In this document: one piece after another, positions 22,733 through 33,057 of the stretch | How positions within the stretch are numbered: position 1 is the stretch's first letter | How the letters are laid out: every line of letters begins with the position of its first letter | DNA from: Nocardioidaceae bacterium | GTDB taxonomy: Bacteria; Actinomycetota; Actinomycetes; Propionibacteriales; Nocardioidaceae | DNA: 36,769 bases | Assembly: GCA_025927955.1 (NCBI GenBank) | Contig: JAICKK010000013.1 | Span: 1 to 36,769, forward strand | Reading direction: 5' to 3' | Made by a program: the position numbers and the translations under genes | The notes under the pieces: model-generated | Told to the model about the DNA's origin: nothing | Database searches by the model: none | The model's input: the letters and a program-made list of their open reading frames with translations, nothing else

Positions 22733-23805
22733 CCGACCTGCAGCAGGCACCGACCGTCGACGTCGACAAGCTCATGGCATTCGTCCTCAAGGCCGTCGAC
22801 GAGGTGGGCGCCACCTTGAACACCGCCCTGGTCGTGCTCGGCGACAAGCTGGGCTACTACTCCACGATGGCAGCGGGACCGGTCACGCCGGCGCAGCTGG
22901 CCGACGCCACCGGGACGGGCGAGCCGTACGCCCGGGAGTGGCTCAACGCCCAGGCCGCTGGCGGCTACGTCGAGTACGACGCCACGGCCGGCCGGTACAC
23001 CTTGCCGCCCGAGCAGGCGACCGCCCTGACCGACCCGAGCAGCCCCGCCTACCTGCCCGGCTTCTTCCAGATCGCCCTGGGCACGACCCACGACCTCGAC
23101 GACGTGCTGCGGGCGGTTCGCAGCCGCACCGGGCTGGGCTGGCACGAGCACCACGGCGACGTGCACGAGGGCTGCGAGCGGTTCTTCCGCACCATGTACA
23201 ACGCACACCTGGTCGGCGAGTGGCTGCCGGCGATGGAGGGGGTCGTCGCGAAGCTCGAGCGTGGCGCCACGGTCGCAGACGTGGGCTGTGGGCATGGCGC
23301 CTCCACGGTGATCATGGCTCAGGCGTTCCCGCGCTCCACCTTCACGGGGTTCGACTGCCACGACGCCTCCATCGCGACCGCCCGTGCGCGGGCCGCCGAC
23401 GCAGGGGTGGCCGATCGCGTGCGGTTCGAGGTTGCGACCGCCACCGACTTCCCCGGTGCCGGGCTCGACCTGGTCACCACGTTCGACGCCTTGCACGACA
23501 TGGGCGACCCGGTCGGCGCGGCCCGGCACGTCCATGACGTCCTGGCTCCCGACGGCACCTGGATGGTCGTCGAGCCGATGGCCGGTGACGCCGTCAGCGA
23601 CAACCTGAACCCGGTCGGCCGCGCCTACTACGGGTTCTCCACCCTGCTGTGCACCCCGTCCTCGCTGGCCCAGGACGTCGGTCTGGCCCTGGGCACGCAG
23701 GCGGGGCCCGCACGGATCCGCGACGTGGTCACCACAGCTGGCTTCACGCGGTTCGCCTCCGTCGCCCAGACCCCCTTCAACCGGGTCCTCGAGATCCGAG
23801 GCTGA
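22729..23805 (+). CDS. Class I SAM-dependent methyltransferase (Rv2258c-like)
   Basis: The 358-residue product has an N-terminal winged-helix dimerisation domain (~1-105: VDEVGATLNTALVVLGDKLGYYSTMAAGPVTPAQLADATGTGEPYAREWLNAQAAGGYVEYD), followed by a Rossmann-type methyltransferase domain. The SAM-binding motif I is VADVGCGHGAST, followed by FTGFDCHDASI (acidic loop) and LVTTFDALHDMGDP (motif IV region). This architecture resembles Mycobacterium Rv2258c and natural-product O/C-methyltransferases. ATG 22729 has GAGAGGAG just upstream and overlaps the previous stop. The substrate is unknown; coupling to the unknown upstream protein suggests a small dedicated pathway. It ends 32 bases before the HD-GYP gene. 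Confidence 0.9.
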   Translation: MTDLQQAPTVDVDKLMAFVLKAVDEVGATLNTALVVLGDKLGYYSTMAAGPVTPAQLADATGTGEPYAREWLNAQAAGGYVEYDATAGRYTLPPEQATALTDPSSPAYLPGFFQIALGTTHDLDDVLRAVRSRTGLGWHEHHGDVHEGCERFFRTMYNAHLVGEWLPAMEGVVAKLERGATVADVGCGHGASTVIMAQAFPRSTFTGFDCHDASIATARARAADAGVADRVRFEVATATDFPGAGLDLVTTFDALHDMGDPVGAARHVHDVLAPDGTWMVVEPMAGDAVSDNLNPVGRAYYGFSTLLCTPSSLAQDVGLALGTQAGPARIRDVVTTAGFTRFASVAQTPFNRVLEIRG

Positions 23806-23837
23806 CCGGCGCCGCGAGGAGGGAGCAGACTCTGCCC

Positions 23838-25424
23838 ATGACAGGTGTGGGCGGACCCGGCGACGGGGCCCCTCCCCGACGCGTCGAGGTCCTGGCCGGG
23901 CTCTCGGTCGCGATCGACCTCGGGCTGGGACAGCCCGCAGAGCACATGGTCCGCTCGGCGACGATCGCGTGCCGGCTCTCCGACCGCCTCGGGCTGAGTC
24001 CCCAGCAGCGCGCGACGGTGTACTACGCCACCCTGGTGATGTGGATCGGGTGCCATGCCGACTCCTCGGAGTACGCCCGCTGGTTCGGAGACGACATCGC
24101 GGTCCGGCACGAGGCCTATCTGGTCGACTGGTCCGGCATGCCCTACCTGCGGTTCCTGGTCGCCAACGTCGCCAAGGGCGAACCGCTTCCCCAGCGGCTG
24201 CGGGTGTTGGGCGCGCTGTTCCGGAGCGCACGCGGGCAGCTCGCCACGCTGGTCCACTCGCACTGTGCGTCGGCAGCGACCCTCGCGCGGCACATCGGCC
24301 TTCCCGAGGAGGTAGCGACCACGCTCGCCTACACCTTCGAGCGCTACGACGGACACGGACTGCCGGCCGGCGCGTCCGGGGACCAGATCCCCATCGAGAT
24401 GAGGGTCGCCCAGCTGGCCGACGTCGCCGAGGTGCACCACCGGACCTACGGCATCGAGGCGGTCGTCGCGATGGTCAGCAGCAGGCGGGGCGGCCAGTTC
24501 GACCCGGCCGTGGCCGACGCCGCGCTGAGCGCCCCGGAGGAGCTGTTCGCGTCCTCGCCGGACAGCGACGTCTGGCAGGACGCCCTCACCCAGGCGCCCG
24601 ACCAGGAAACCCGGCTCACCGACGAGGGCCTCGATCGGCTGGTGTGCGCGATCGGCGACTTCGTCGACCTGAAGTGCCCGTTCACGCTGGGCCACTCACG
24701 CGCCGTGGCCACGCTCTCGGCCGGTGCCGGCCGGCTGCTGGGTGCGCGACCCGGGGACGTCGGCACGCTGCGTCGAGCGGGTCACCTGCACGACCTCGGC
24801 CGTCTCGGGGTCACCAACCAGGTGTGGTCCAAGGCCGGCGACCTGGGCCCCGCCGAGTGGGAGCGCGTGCGCATGCACCCCTACCTGACCGAGCGCGTCC
24901 TGGACCGGATCCCGGGGCTGGGCCCCGTGCGCACGGTCGCCCGGGCACACCACGAGCACCTCGACGGCACGGGCTACCCCCTCGGCCTCGCGGGATCGAT
25001 GCTCGGGCGCAGCGAGCGCGTCCTCGCCGCGGCGGTGGCCTACCAGTCCGCCCTGGAGCCACGCCCCTACCGCGACGCCATGACGCCGGGGCAGGCGATG
25101 GCGCGGCTGCGCGCGCGGAGCAGGTCCGGCGCGCTCGACCCCGAGTGCGTCGAGGCGGTCCTTGCCACCGCCGGGCACCCGACGACACGGCCTCGGCGCG
25201 ACGACCTGCTCACCCCGCGGGAGTGCGAGGTCCTCGCGCTGGTCTCTCGCGGGTTCACCAACCGGGAGATCGCCGACCGGCTGGTGCTGAGCGAGAAGAC
25301 GGTGCGCAACCACGTCGAGCGCACGTACACCAAGATCGGCGCGACCAACCGGGTCGGCGCGAGCCTCTACGCGCTCCAGCACGGCCTGGCGCCCCTCCTG
25401 GCCGAGACGGCCACGGGGCCGTGA
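23838..25424 (+). CDS. Tandem HD-GYP-like phosphohydrolase with C-terminal LuxR DNA-binding domain
   Basis: The 528-residue product has three parts. Residues ~1-230 resemble an HD-GYP half whose catalytic residues are lost: the metal HD position reads WIGCHADSSEY and the later motif is FERYDGHGLPAG. Residues ~265-440 form a second HD-GYP with intact motifs: HLHDLG (HD at 318-319) and HHEHLDGTGYP (from 371), the metal-binding and GYP signatures of cyclic-di-GMP-type phosphodiesterases. Residues ~456-515 are a LuxR-type HTH (LTPRECEVLALVSRGFTNREIADRLVLSEKTVRNHVERTYTKIG). It may be a transcription factor whose HD domain senses or hydrolyses a nucleotide; related actinobacterial fusions exist but I know of no assigned function. 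ATG 23838 is preferred; GGAGGGAG lies about 12 bases upstream. Confidence 0.85.
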   Translation: MTGVGGPGDGAPPRRVEVLAGLSVAIDLGLGQPAEHMVRSATIACRLSDRLGLSPQQRATVYYATLVMWIGCHADSSEYARWFGDDIAVRHEAYLVDWSGMPYLRFLVANVAKGEPLPQRLRVLGALFRSARGQLATLVHSHCASAATLARHIGLPEEVATTLAYTFERYDGHGLPAGASGDQIPIEMRVAQLADVAEVHHRTYGIEAVVAMVSSRRGGQFDPAVADAALSAPEELFASSPDSDVWQDALTQAPDQETRLTDEGLDRLVCAIGDFVDLKCPFTLGHSRAVATLSAGAGRLLGARPGDVGTLRRAGHLHDLGRLGVTNQVWSKAGDLGPAEWERVRMHPYLTERVLDRIPGLGPVRTVARAHHEHLDGTGYPLGLAGSMLGRSERVLAAAVAYQSALEPRPYRDAMTPGQAMARLRARSRSGALDPECVEAVLATAGHPTTRPRRDDLLTPRECEVLALVSRGFTNREIADRLVLSEKTVRNHVERTYTKIGATNRVGASLYALQHGLAPLLAETATGP

Positions 25425-25481
25425 CCCCGGTCGCGGCACGCGCTCGAATGACGCTCCGGCGCGCGACGTGCGTGCGACCGG

Positions 25482-26297
25482 TCAGGCGCGGGGGACAGCG
25501 CCCGACACCTCAGGCTCGCGCCGCTCGACCCGCGTCCACCCGGTCCAGCCACGCTGCGCGAGCAGGTCGCGCAGGCGCGCCACCGCGGGGTGGGCACCGT
25601 GGGCGAACGAGTCCATCAGCCGGACGAACGTCGCGTCGAGCGTGTGCTCGTCCTGCCGGTCCAGCTGCCCGATGACCGCCGCCTGCTCGAACAGCCTGCT
25701 CAGCAGGTCGGCCGTCTCGCGCAGCAGGTCCTCGTCCTCGCCGTTGTCTGCGATCCGCCCGATGAGCCGGTAGAGCCTGACGATCCTCGGGTCGGCCAGC
25801 TGGGCCACCTTGTCGGCCATGATCGCCGGGATCGCCTCCGGCCATCGGGCCGCCACCAGGATCCAGGCGTCTCGCTCGGGCTCGATGATCGCCTCCGGCA
25901 CTCCGGTGGCACGCAGCCGGTCCAGGTAGTCGAGCACCTCCTCGGGGACGGCCAGCGAGTCGCCGGAGCCGAGCTGCGCGATCCGTCGGCGGTGGTCCTG
26001 AAGCGCGCGGATCTGCGCTCGGAGCTGCCGGTCGATCCCGGCGGTGGCGGCGGCGAACGTCTCCGGGTCCGCGTCGAGCAGCTCACGGACCCGGGCGAGC
26101 GGGACGCCGGCCTCGGCCAGCGTCCGGATCCGGACGAGACGGAGGACCGCTCCCGCGTCGTAGGACCGGTAGCCGGAGGCGTCGCGCACCGGCTCCGGCA
26201 GCAGCCCCACCTGGTGGTAGTGCCGCACCGCTCGGATGGTCACGCCGGCGTACGACGCCAGCTGCCCGATCCTCAGCATGCCCTCAGCCTGCACCAT
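25482..26297 (-). CDS. MerR-family transcriptional regulator
   Basis: The 271-residue product has an N-terminal MerR winged helix (MLRIGQLASYAGVTIRAVRHYHQVGLLPEPVRDASGYRSYDAGAVLRLVRIRTLAEAGVPLARVRELL), a dimerisation coiled coil (~85-115) and a ~150-residue C-terminal helical effector domain without metal-binding cysteines. It is the last gene of an operon with the DrrAB-like exporter, 12 bases after the permease. Start: ATG 26297 has GAGG seven bases upstream; ATG 26279 (MLRIGQ) is an alternative lacking well-spaced Shine-Dalgarno. It likely activates the exporter operon through the long-spacer promoter at 27899-27930 on binding a drug-like ligand; this is inference from family behaviour and site layout. 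Confidence 0.88.
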   Translation of the reverse strand: MVQAEGMLRIGQLASYAGVTIRAVRHYHQVGLLPEPVRDASGYRSYDAGAVLRLVRIRTLAEAGVPLARVRELLDADPETFAAATAGIDRQLRAQIRALQDHRRRIAQLGSGDSLAVPEEVLDYLDRLRATGVPEAIIEPERDAWILVAARWPEAIPAIMADKVAQLADPRIVRLYRLIGRIADNGEDEDLLRETADLLSRLFEQAAVIGQLDRQDEHTLDATFVRLMDSFAHGAHPAVARLRDLLAQRGWTGWTRVERREPEVSGAVPRA

Positions 26298-26309
26298 GGC
26301 TCGACCTCG

Positions 26310-27083
26310 TCACGAGATCGTGCGGCGGTAGACGACCAGCGCGCAGGCGTACGCGACCGCGAGGATGCCGACACACCAGGCGAGGGCGACCCAGAGGTCG
26401 GAGCCGACGGGCTGCCCGGCGAACAGGGTGCGGATGGCCTCGACGATGGAGGTCACCGGCTGGTGCCGGGCGAACGCCCGCACCGGGCCGGGCATGCTGT
26501 CGGTGGGCACGAACGCCGAGCTGATGAACGGCAGGAGGATGAGCGGGTAGGAGAACGCGCTCGCGCCGTCCACGGACCGCGCGGTCAGCCCGGGGATGAC
26601 GGCCAGCCACGTCAGGGCCAGCGTGAACAGGGCCACGACGCCCGTGACACCGAGCCAGGCCAGCACCCCCGCACCCGAGCGGAAGCCCATGAGGAGGGCG
26701 ACCAGCGTCACGACCACGACCGAGACCAGGTTGGCGACCAGCGAGGTCAGCACGTGTGCCCACAGCACGGACGAGCGGGCGATCGGCATGGACTGGAACC
26801 GCTCGAAGATGCCGCCCCTCAGGTCGAGGAAGATCCGGTAGGCGGTGTAGGAGACGCCCGACGCCACGGTGATGAGCAGGATGCCGGGCAGCAGGTAGGT
26901 CACGTACGAGCCGGTCCCCGTCTGGATGGCTCCCCCGAGCACGTAGACGAACAGGAGCATGAACGCGATCGGCATGATCGCGGTCGTGATGATCGTGTCG
27001 GGGCTGCGGCCGATGTGACGCAGCGAGCGTCCGAGAAGGACGGCGGTGTCGGCGGCGAAGTGCCTGGTCATCGTCGTCCTCAC
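26310..27083 (-). CDS. ABC-2 type exporter permease (DrrB-like)
   Basis: This is a six-helix ABC-2 permease of 257 residues in the daunorubicin-resistance DrrB group. Key stretches are RHIGRSPDTIITTAIMPIAFMLLFVYVLGGAI (helix 1), LLPGILLITVASGVSYTAYRIFLDLRGGIFERFQSMPIARSSVLWAHV (the conserved cytoplasmic coupling region) and LPFISSAFVPTDSMPGPVRAFARHQPVTSIVEAIRTL, the ABC-2 family C-terminal signature. It starts at 27083, overlapping the end of the ATPase gene by four bases, and is followed by the MerR gene. With that ATPase it should form a drug exporter. Confidence 0.92.
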   Translation of the reverse strand: MRTTMTRHFAADTAVLLGRSLRHIGRSPDTIITTAIMPIAFMLLFVYVLGGAIQTGTGSYVTYLLPGILLITVASGVSYTAYRIFLDLRGGIFERFQSMPIARSSVLWAHVLTSLVANLVSVVVVTLVALLMGFRSGAGVLAWLGVTGVVALFTLALTWLAVIPGLTARSVDGASAFSYPLILLPFISSAFVPTDSMPGPVRAFARHQPVTSIVEAIRTLFAGQPVGSDLWVALAWCVGILAVAYACALVVYRRTIS

Positions 27084-27892
27084 CTGCCCGCCGCAGTGCT
27101 CGTCGTGCCCTCGTCGGCGACGAGGGCGAGGAAGACGTCCTCGAGGGTCGCCTGCTTCTCGACGTACTCGACCCGGGCGGGTGGCAGCAGCCGCTTGAGC
27201 TCGGCGAGGGTGCCGTCGACGATGACCCGGCCTTCGTGCAGGATCGCGATCCGGTCGGCCAGGTGCTCGGCCTCGTCGAGGTCCTGCGTGGTGAGCAGCA
27301 CCGTCGTCCCTCGCTCGGCGAGGTCCCTGACCGCCTGCCAGACCTCCAGGCGCGCGTGCGGGTCCAGCCCCGTGGTCGGCTCGTCGAGGAAGATCACCGG
27401 CGGGCTCCCGACCAGGCTCATGGCGATGTCGAGACGCCGACGCATGCCACCGGAGTACGTCGCCACCCTTCGCGCGCTCGCGTCGGTCAGCGAGAAGCGG
27501 TCAAGCAGACGCTCGGCGGTCCGTCCCGGGTCCCTCAGGTGTCTCAGCCGGGCGACGAGGACCAGGTTCTCCCGCCCGGTGAGGATCTCGTCGACCGCCG
27601 CGAACTGGCCGGTGAGGCTGATCGACTCCCGGACGTCGGCGGCCTGCGTGGTGACGTCGAAGCCGTTGACGACGGCCGTGCCCGCGTCCGCCCTCAGCAG
27701 CGTGGACAGGACTCGTACGACGGTCGTCTTGCCCGCCCCGTTGGAGCCGAGCAGGGCGAGGACGCCGCCCCGGGGCACCTCGAAGTCCACGCCGCGCAGC
27801 ACGCGAAGCGCCCCGTACGACTTCTCCAGGCCCTGCACGCGGATCGCAGGCTCGCGGACCCGCTCGGTCCGCAGGTGGCGGTCGATGCTCAT
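27080..27892 (-). CDS. ABC exporter ATP-binding protein (DrrA-like)
   Basis: This is the ATPase subunit of a DrrAB-type exporter, 270 residues. Walker A is GSNGAGKTT, Q-loop SLTGQFAAVDEILTGREN (the DrrA-typical form), signature YSGGMRRRLDIA, Walker B VIFLDEPTTGLDPHAR, and H-loop region LLTTQDLDEAEHLAD, where Gln replaces the usual His, a DrrA feature. The protein is somewhat shorter than classical DrrA (~330 aa) because the C-terminal extension is reduced (ATLEDVFLALVAD). ATG 27892 lies six bases after the predicted -10, so the operon may be leaderless. It is the first gene of the ATPase-permease-MerR operon. Confidence 0.92.
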   Translation of the reverse strand: MSIDRHLRTERVREPAIRVQGLEKSYGALRVLRGVDFEVPRGGVLALLGSNGAGKTTVVRVLSTLLRADAGTAVVNGFDVTTQAADVRESISLTGQFAAVDEILTGRENLVLVARLRHLRDPGRTAERLLDRFSLTDASARRVATYSGGMRRRLDIAMSLVGSPPVIFLDEPTTGLDPHARLEVWQAVRDLAERGTTVLLTTQDLDEAEHLADRIAILHEGRVIVDGTLAELKRLLPPARVEYVEKQATLEDVFLALVADEGTTSTAAGR

Positions 27893-27898
27893 GGTGCC

Positions 27899-27930
27899 AG
27901 CGTGCAGGGTTGACGCTGCGTCAAGGTCAA
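27899..27930 (-). promoter_or_regulatory. MerR-type long-spacer promoter with palindromic operator
   Basis: On the minus strand TTGACC (27925-27930) is followed by a 20-base spacer and CACGCT (27899-27904), six bases before the ATPase ATG. The spacer contains the perfect palindrome TTGACGC-A-GCGTCAA (27910-27924). Family knowledge: MerR proteins activate promoters with 19-20 bp spacers by untwisting the DNA at a dyad located between -35 and -10, which is this layout. Confidence 0.65.
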
Positions 27931-28075
27931 GTCGACGCCCGGACGGTCGGGACCCTCAGCCTCGGCCGCCGGCGACACCCTACGAGCATGCACTTGCCGC
28001 AGAGCGCGAGCGGTCACCGCACGCCCCAGGAGCGGATGTGAGCGACCGATCCGAGCGCAAGCCGCGGGTGAGGAG

Positions 28076-30120
<2,045 letters not shown>

Positions 30121-30219
30121 AGGCAGGGACCCGATGGGCCGGCCGGGGCGTGCTCAGCCGCTCCGCTGCGCCACGAGCGACCAGATGGCCTCGGCGCCCG
30201 GCGTGTCGAGCCCGGCGCA

Positions 30220-30495
30220 CTACTCGTGCGGCGCAGCCTTGTCGTCGACGAGGTTGCCGGCGTGCCCCGCGTGCGGGCCGTTGGGGTAGTACTTGAAGCA
30301 GATGACCCCGTTGCCGTTGGTGTCGACCACGGGGAAGATCGCCTGTGCAGCAGGGTCGAACGCGAGCCCGTCATACGTGTAGGCGCCGTAGCTCTTCGTG
30401 CACGTGCCGGTCGGAGGTGCTGCCGTCGCCGGTGCAACGAGGACCATCGAGACCAGGGTTGTGGTGCCGAGAACGGCCAGGGTGGTTCTGTTCAT
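30220..30495 (-). CDS. Small secreted protein with a DxNxNG calcium-loop-like motif
   Basis: The 91-residue product has a Sec signal peptide (MNRTTLAVLGTTTLVSMVLVAPATAA, cleavage probably after ATAA) and a mature part of about 65 residues. The mature part contains two cysteines (GTCTKSYG and VICFKYY) that could form a disulfide, and DTNGNGVICF, which resembles the DxNxNG calcium-binding loop of Excalibur-like extracellular domains. The function is unknown. ATG 30495 has GAGGAAGGAA upstream. The track ORF up to 31230 is a shadow of the thioesterase. It converges with the esterase gene. Confidence 0.8.
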   Translation of the reverse strand: MNRTTLAVLGTTTLVSMVLVAPATAAPPTGTCTKSYGAYTYDGLAFDPAAQAIFPVVDTNGNGVICFKYYPNGPHAGHAGNLVDDKAAPHE

Positions 30496-30725
30496 GTCGG
30501 GTTCCTTCCTCGCCCCCACAGTGAGCCGGGGCCGAGGTGGGCGCCATAGCCCGGGCTGACCATTGTCCGGGTGCAGGCGTGACGAACCCGACCATGCGAG
30601 CAGTGCGCCCCGCTGAGCCGGCCAGACCTCGACAGGGGCGAGGTGCCGGCCGCGAGAGGCAGCGAGGGTCACCACTGTCGGGCCCACCACAGGCACCGGG
30701 TCACGGATGGGCTGTGCCGACACGG

Positions 30726-31154
30726 TCAGAACAGCGTGCCGCGGATCTCCTTGCTGCGGCCCACGAACGTCGCCACGACCGTCTCGTCGCGACGCACCGT
30801 GACCTCGTACACCCCGTCGCGACCCTCCCGGCTGCGCTCCTCGGCCGTCGCGACCAGCAGGTCCCCGAGCCGGGTGGGGGCCAGGAACCGGATCTCGCAC
30901 GACGCCGCGACGGTGCTGCGGTTGTAGGAGTTGCAGGCGACCGCGAACGCCGAGTCCGCCAGTGCGAATGTCAGCCCGCCGTGGCCGGTCCCGTGCCCGT
31001 TGACCATGTCGTCCCGGACCGTCATGGTCACCGTCGCCCGACCCGGCGCGACCTCCGCGACCCGCATGCCCAGACCGCGGCTGGCCCGGTCCCCGGCCCA
31101 CATCGCCTCGGCTGAGCGCCGGGCCACCTCCTCGGGCGACAGCGCGTCGCTCAC
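30726..31154 (-). CDS. paaI: PaaI-type hotdog-fold thioesterase
   Basis: The product is a 142-residue hotdog-fold acyl-CoA thioesterase similar to PaaI/PaaD hydroxyphenylacetyl-CoA thioesterase. It shows GLGMRVAEVAPGRATVTMTVRDDMVNGHGTGHGGLTFALADSAFAVACNSYN, where the GHGxxHGG(L)xFxLAD segment is the PaaI active-site signature with its catalytic Asp, then the strands SCEIRFLAPTRLGDLLVATAEE. It would hydrolyse phenylacetyl-CoA-type intermediates, although no other paa genes are present, so the role in that pathway is uncertain. ATG 31154 overlaps the end of the GNAT gene by four bases, so the two are translationally coupled. Confidence 0.85.
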   Translation of the reverse strand: MSDALSPEEVARRSAEAMWAGDRASRGLGMRVAEVAPGRATVTMTVRDDMVNGHGTGHGGLTFALADSAFAVACNSYNRSTVAASCEIRFLAPTRLGDLLVATAEERSREGRDGVYEVTVRRDETVVATFVGRSKEIRGTLF

Positions 31155-31636
31155 AGCGCCTTCTCGCGCATGGACACCAGGTGGTGCTCGTCGCCGGTGC
31201 GGCCCACCTCGACGTACCCGCGAGCGGCATGGAAGGCGAGCGACGCGTCGTTGCGCGGCACCAGGTTGACCTCGAGCGAGAGCCTCCCGTACGGCGCCGC
31301 GACCCGCTCGATCTCGTCGTAGACGAAGCCGCCGAGGCCCTTGCGGCGGAAGCTCTCGTGCAGCACGATCCGGTCGAGGTAGTAGAAGCTGCCGTGCCGC
31401 TGGTGACGCCGGGCGAACCAGCGGTAGTTGTCCGAGTCGTACGACGAGCCCGGGGCGAAGGTCATCACGAACCCCGCGAACGCACCGTCGACGTCGAGGA
31501 CGTCGAAGCGGTCGACGAGCCCGCGGAGCTCCTGCAGACGGGTCTCGTCCATCGGGGCGAGCATCTCGACGTTGGCGTCGTTGAGGGTCAGCACCTCGGC
31601 GACGTCGGTGTCGCGGAGCGGTCGCAGGTCGGGCAC
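31151..31636 (-). CDS. GNAT-family N-acetyltransferase
   Basis: The product is a 161-residue GCN5-related acetyltransferase that transfers acetyl from acetyl-CoA to an amine. The acetyl-CoA pyrophosphate loop is visible in YLDRIVLHESFRRKGLGGFVYDEIERVA (R-R-K-G-L-G of motif A), followed by LSLEVNLVPRNDASLAFHAARGYVEVGR, the motif B region. The acceptor is unknown. The GTG start at 31636 lies seven bases after TAGGCT, a likely leaderless promoter. The gene is followed by the thioesterase with a four-base overlap. Confidence 0.88.
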   Translation of the reverse strand: MPDLRPLRDTDVAEVLTLNDANVEMLAPMDETRLQELRGLVDRFDVLDVDGAFAGFVMTFAPGSSYDSDNYRWFARRHQRHGSFYYLDRIVLHESFRRKGLGGFVYDEIERVAAPYGRLSLEVNLVPRNDASLAFHAARGYVEVGRTGDEHHLVSMREKAL

Positions 31637-31643
31637 GGCGGTC

Positions 31644-31649
31644 AGCCTA
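31644..31649 (-). promoter_or_regulatory. Putative -10 (TAGGCT) for the leaderless GNAT/thioesterase operon
   Basis: TAGGCT ends seven bases before the GTG at 31636. The same hexamer and spacing precede the GTG of the gene at 35073. No convincing -35 is visible. Confidence 0.4.
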
Positions 31650-31743
31650 GTGCCGCGGTGCCAGCCAGGCGGTGCCGCGGGAGGCGGCCCCCGCGTCCGA
31701 CCCGGACCTCGGCGTCACCGACCCTCCCCGCCGTCGCGGCAGG

Positions 31744-33057
31744 TCACCGCCAGCTCATCGGCAGCCGCTTGACCCCCCGCTGGAACGACGACTGCAGCAG
31801 TGCCGGCTCCCCGGCCGCCTCGAGCCACGTCGTGCGGCGCAGCAGCTCGGTGAGCATGGCGCGCATCTGCACGCGCGCCAGGTGCGCGCCCACGCACAGG
31901 TGAGGACCGTGCCCGAAGGCGAGGTGGCTGCGACTGCTGCGGCCCACCCGGAAGGAGCCGGGGTCGTCGAAGACCCGGGGGTCGCGGTTGGCGGACAGGA
32001 AGCTGACGACCACCTTCTCGCCCCGGGCCACCGGCTGCCCGTTGACCTCGCAGCCTCGGGTGGCGGTCCGCCGGAACACCATCACGGGCGTCCACCATCG
32101 CAGCATCTCCTCGACCGCCGGCGCCACCAGGCCCGGCTCCGCCCGGAGGCGCCGCTGGGCCTCGGGGTGGCTCAGCAGCGCGTGCATGCCGCCGGGGAGC
32201 CCGTTGCGCAGCGTCTCGTTGCCGGCGACGGCGAAGAGCCAGAACATGTTCTCGAACTCCTCGACGCCGACCGCGTCGCCCTGGGCCAGCACCGTCGACA
32301 TGACGTCCTCGCCCGGGTGCTGCTGCCGGTGCCGAGCCAGGTGGTGCGCGTAGGCGTACAGGTCCGGCATCCCCGCGCGCGACCTCGGGTCCGGCATCCG
32401 TCCGGCCTCGTCCGGTCCCGGGCGTACGGCGAGCGCGGCCCGTGCCATCTCGGTGCCCGAGGCGCCGTCGAAGACCGCGCTGGTGGCGTAGTCCGGGTCC
32501 TGGAAGCCGATCACCCGGTTCGACCAGTCGAACAGGAGCATCCGGTCCTGTGCCGGCACGCCGAGCACGTCGGCCAGCGTGAGCAGCGGCAGGTCGGCGG
32601 CGACGTCCCTGGCGAAGTCGAGGACCTGACCGGGCGAGGACAGGGCCCGGTCCAGAATGTCGCGGACGTGTCCGCGGATCTGCTCCTCGAGCCGGGCCAC
32701 GGCCCGCACGGTGAAGGAGCGCTGGATCGGCCTGCGCAGCCGCGAGTGCTCCGGGTCGTCCATGTTGAGCATCATCTGGCGCACGTAGGCGAGGTCCTCC
32801 CCGCTGGCCGGGTCGCGGACCTGCGTGGCTCCCAGGGAGGAGGAGAACGTGTCCGCGTCGCGCAGCACCGCCTTGACGTCCGCATGGCGCAGGACCAGCC
32901 AGTAGCCCGGGCCGCCGCCGTAGCCGGGTGTCGGTGGCTCCTCGACCCACGCCACCCCCGGGTCCTGCTCGCGGAGCCGGTCCAGGACGTCGAGCGGGGC
33001 GCCCTCGACGTACGTCGCGGGGTCGTGGACGACCTCGGTCCCCGGTGTGCCCCTCAC
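31744..33057 (-). CDS. Cytochrome P450
   Basis: This is a soluble bacterial cytochrome P450, 437 residues, a heme-thiolate monooxygenase acting with an unlinked ferredoxin system. The I-helix oxygen-activation motif is FAVAGNETLRNG, the K-helix ExxR lies in EEMLRWWTPV, and the heme-binding loop is FGHGPHLCVGAHLAR with Cys388. The C-helix motif is MDDPEHSRLRRPIQRSFT. These features place it among actinobacterial CYPs near the CYP124/125/142 and linalool-hydroxylase-like groups, but a substrate cannot be assigned. It starts at GTG 33057 within the stop of the hydrolase gene (GTGA). The track ORF to 33948 extends through the hydrolase in another frame. No ferredoxin gene is adjacent. Confidence 0.93.
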   Translation of the reverse strand: MRGTPGTEVVHDPATYVEGAPLDVLDRLREQDPGVAWVEEPPTPGYGGGPGYWLVLRHADVKAVLRDADTFSSSLGATQVRDPASGEDLAYVRQMMLNMDDPEHSRLRRPIQRSFTVRAVARLEEQIRGHVRDILDRALSSPGQVLDFARDVAADLPLLTLADVLGVPAQDRMLLFDWSNRVIGFQDPDYATSAVFDGASGTEMARAALAVRPGPDEAGRMPDPRSRAGMPDLYAYAHHLARHRQQHPGEDVMSTVLAQGDAVGVEEFENMFWLFAVAGNETLRNGLPGGMHALLSHPEAQRRLRAEPGLVAPAVEEMLRWWTPVMVFRRTATRGCEVNGQPVARGEKVVVSFLSANRDPRVFDDPGSFRVGRSSRSHLAFGHGPHLCVGAHLARVQMRAMLTELLRRTTWLEAAGEPALLQSSFQRGVKRLPMSWR

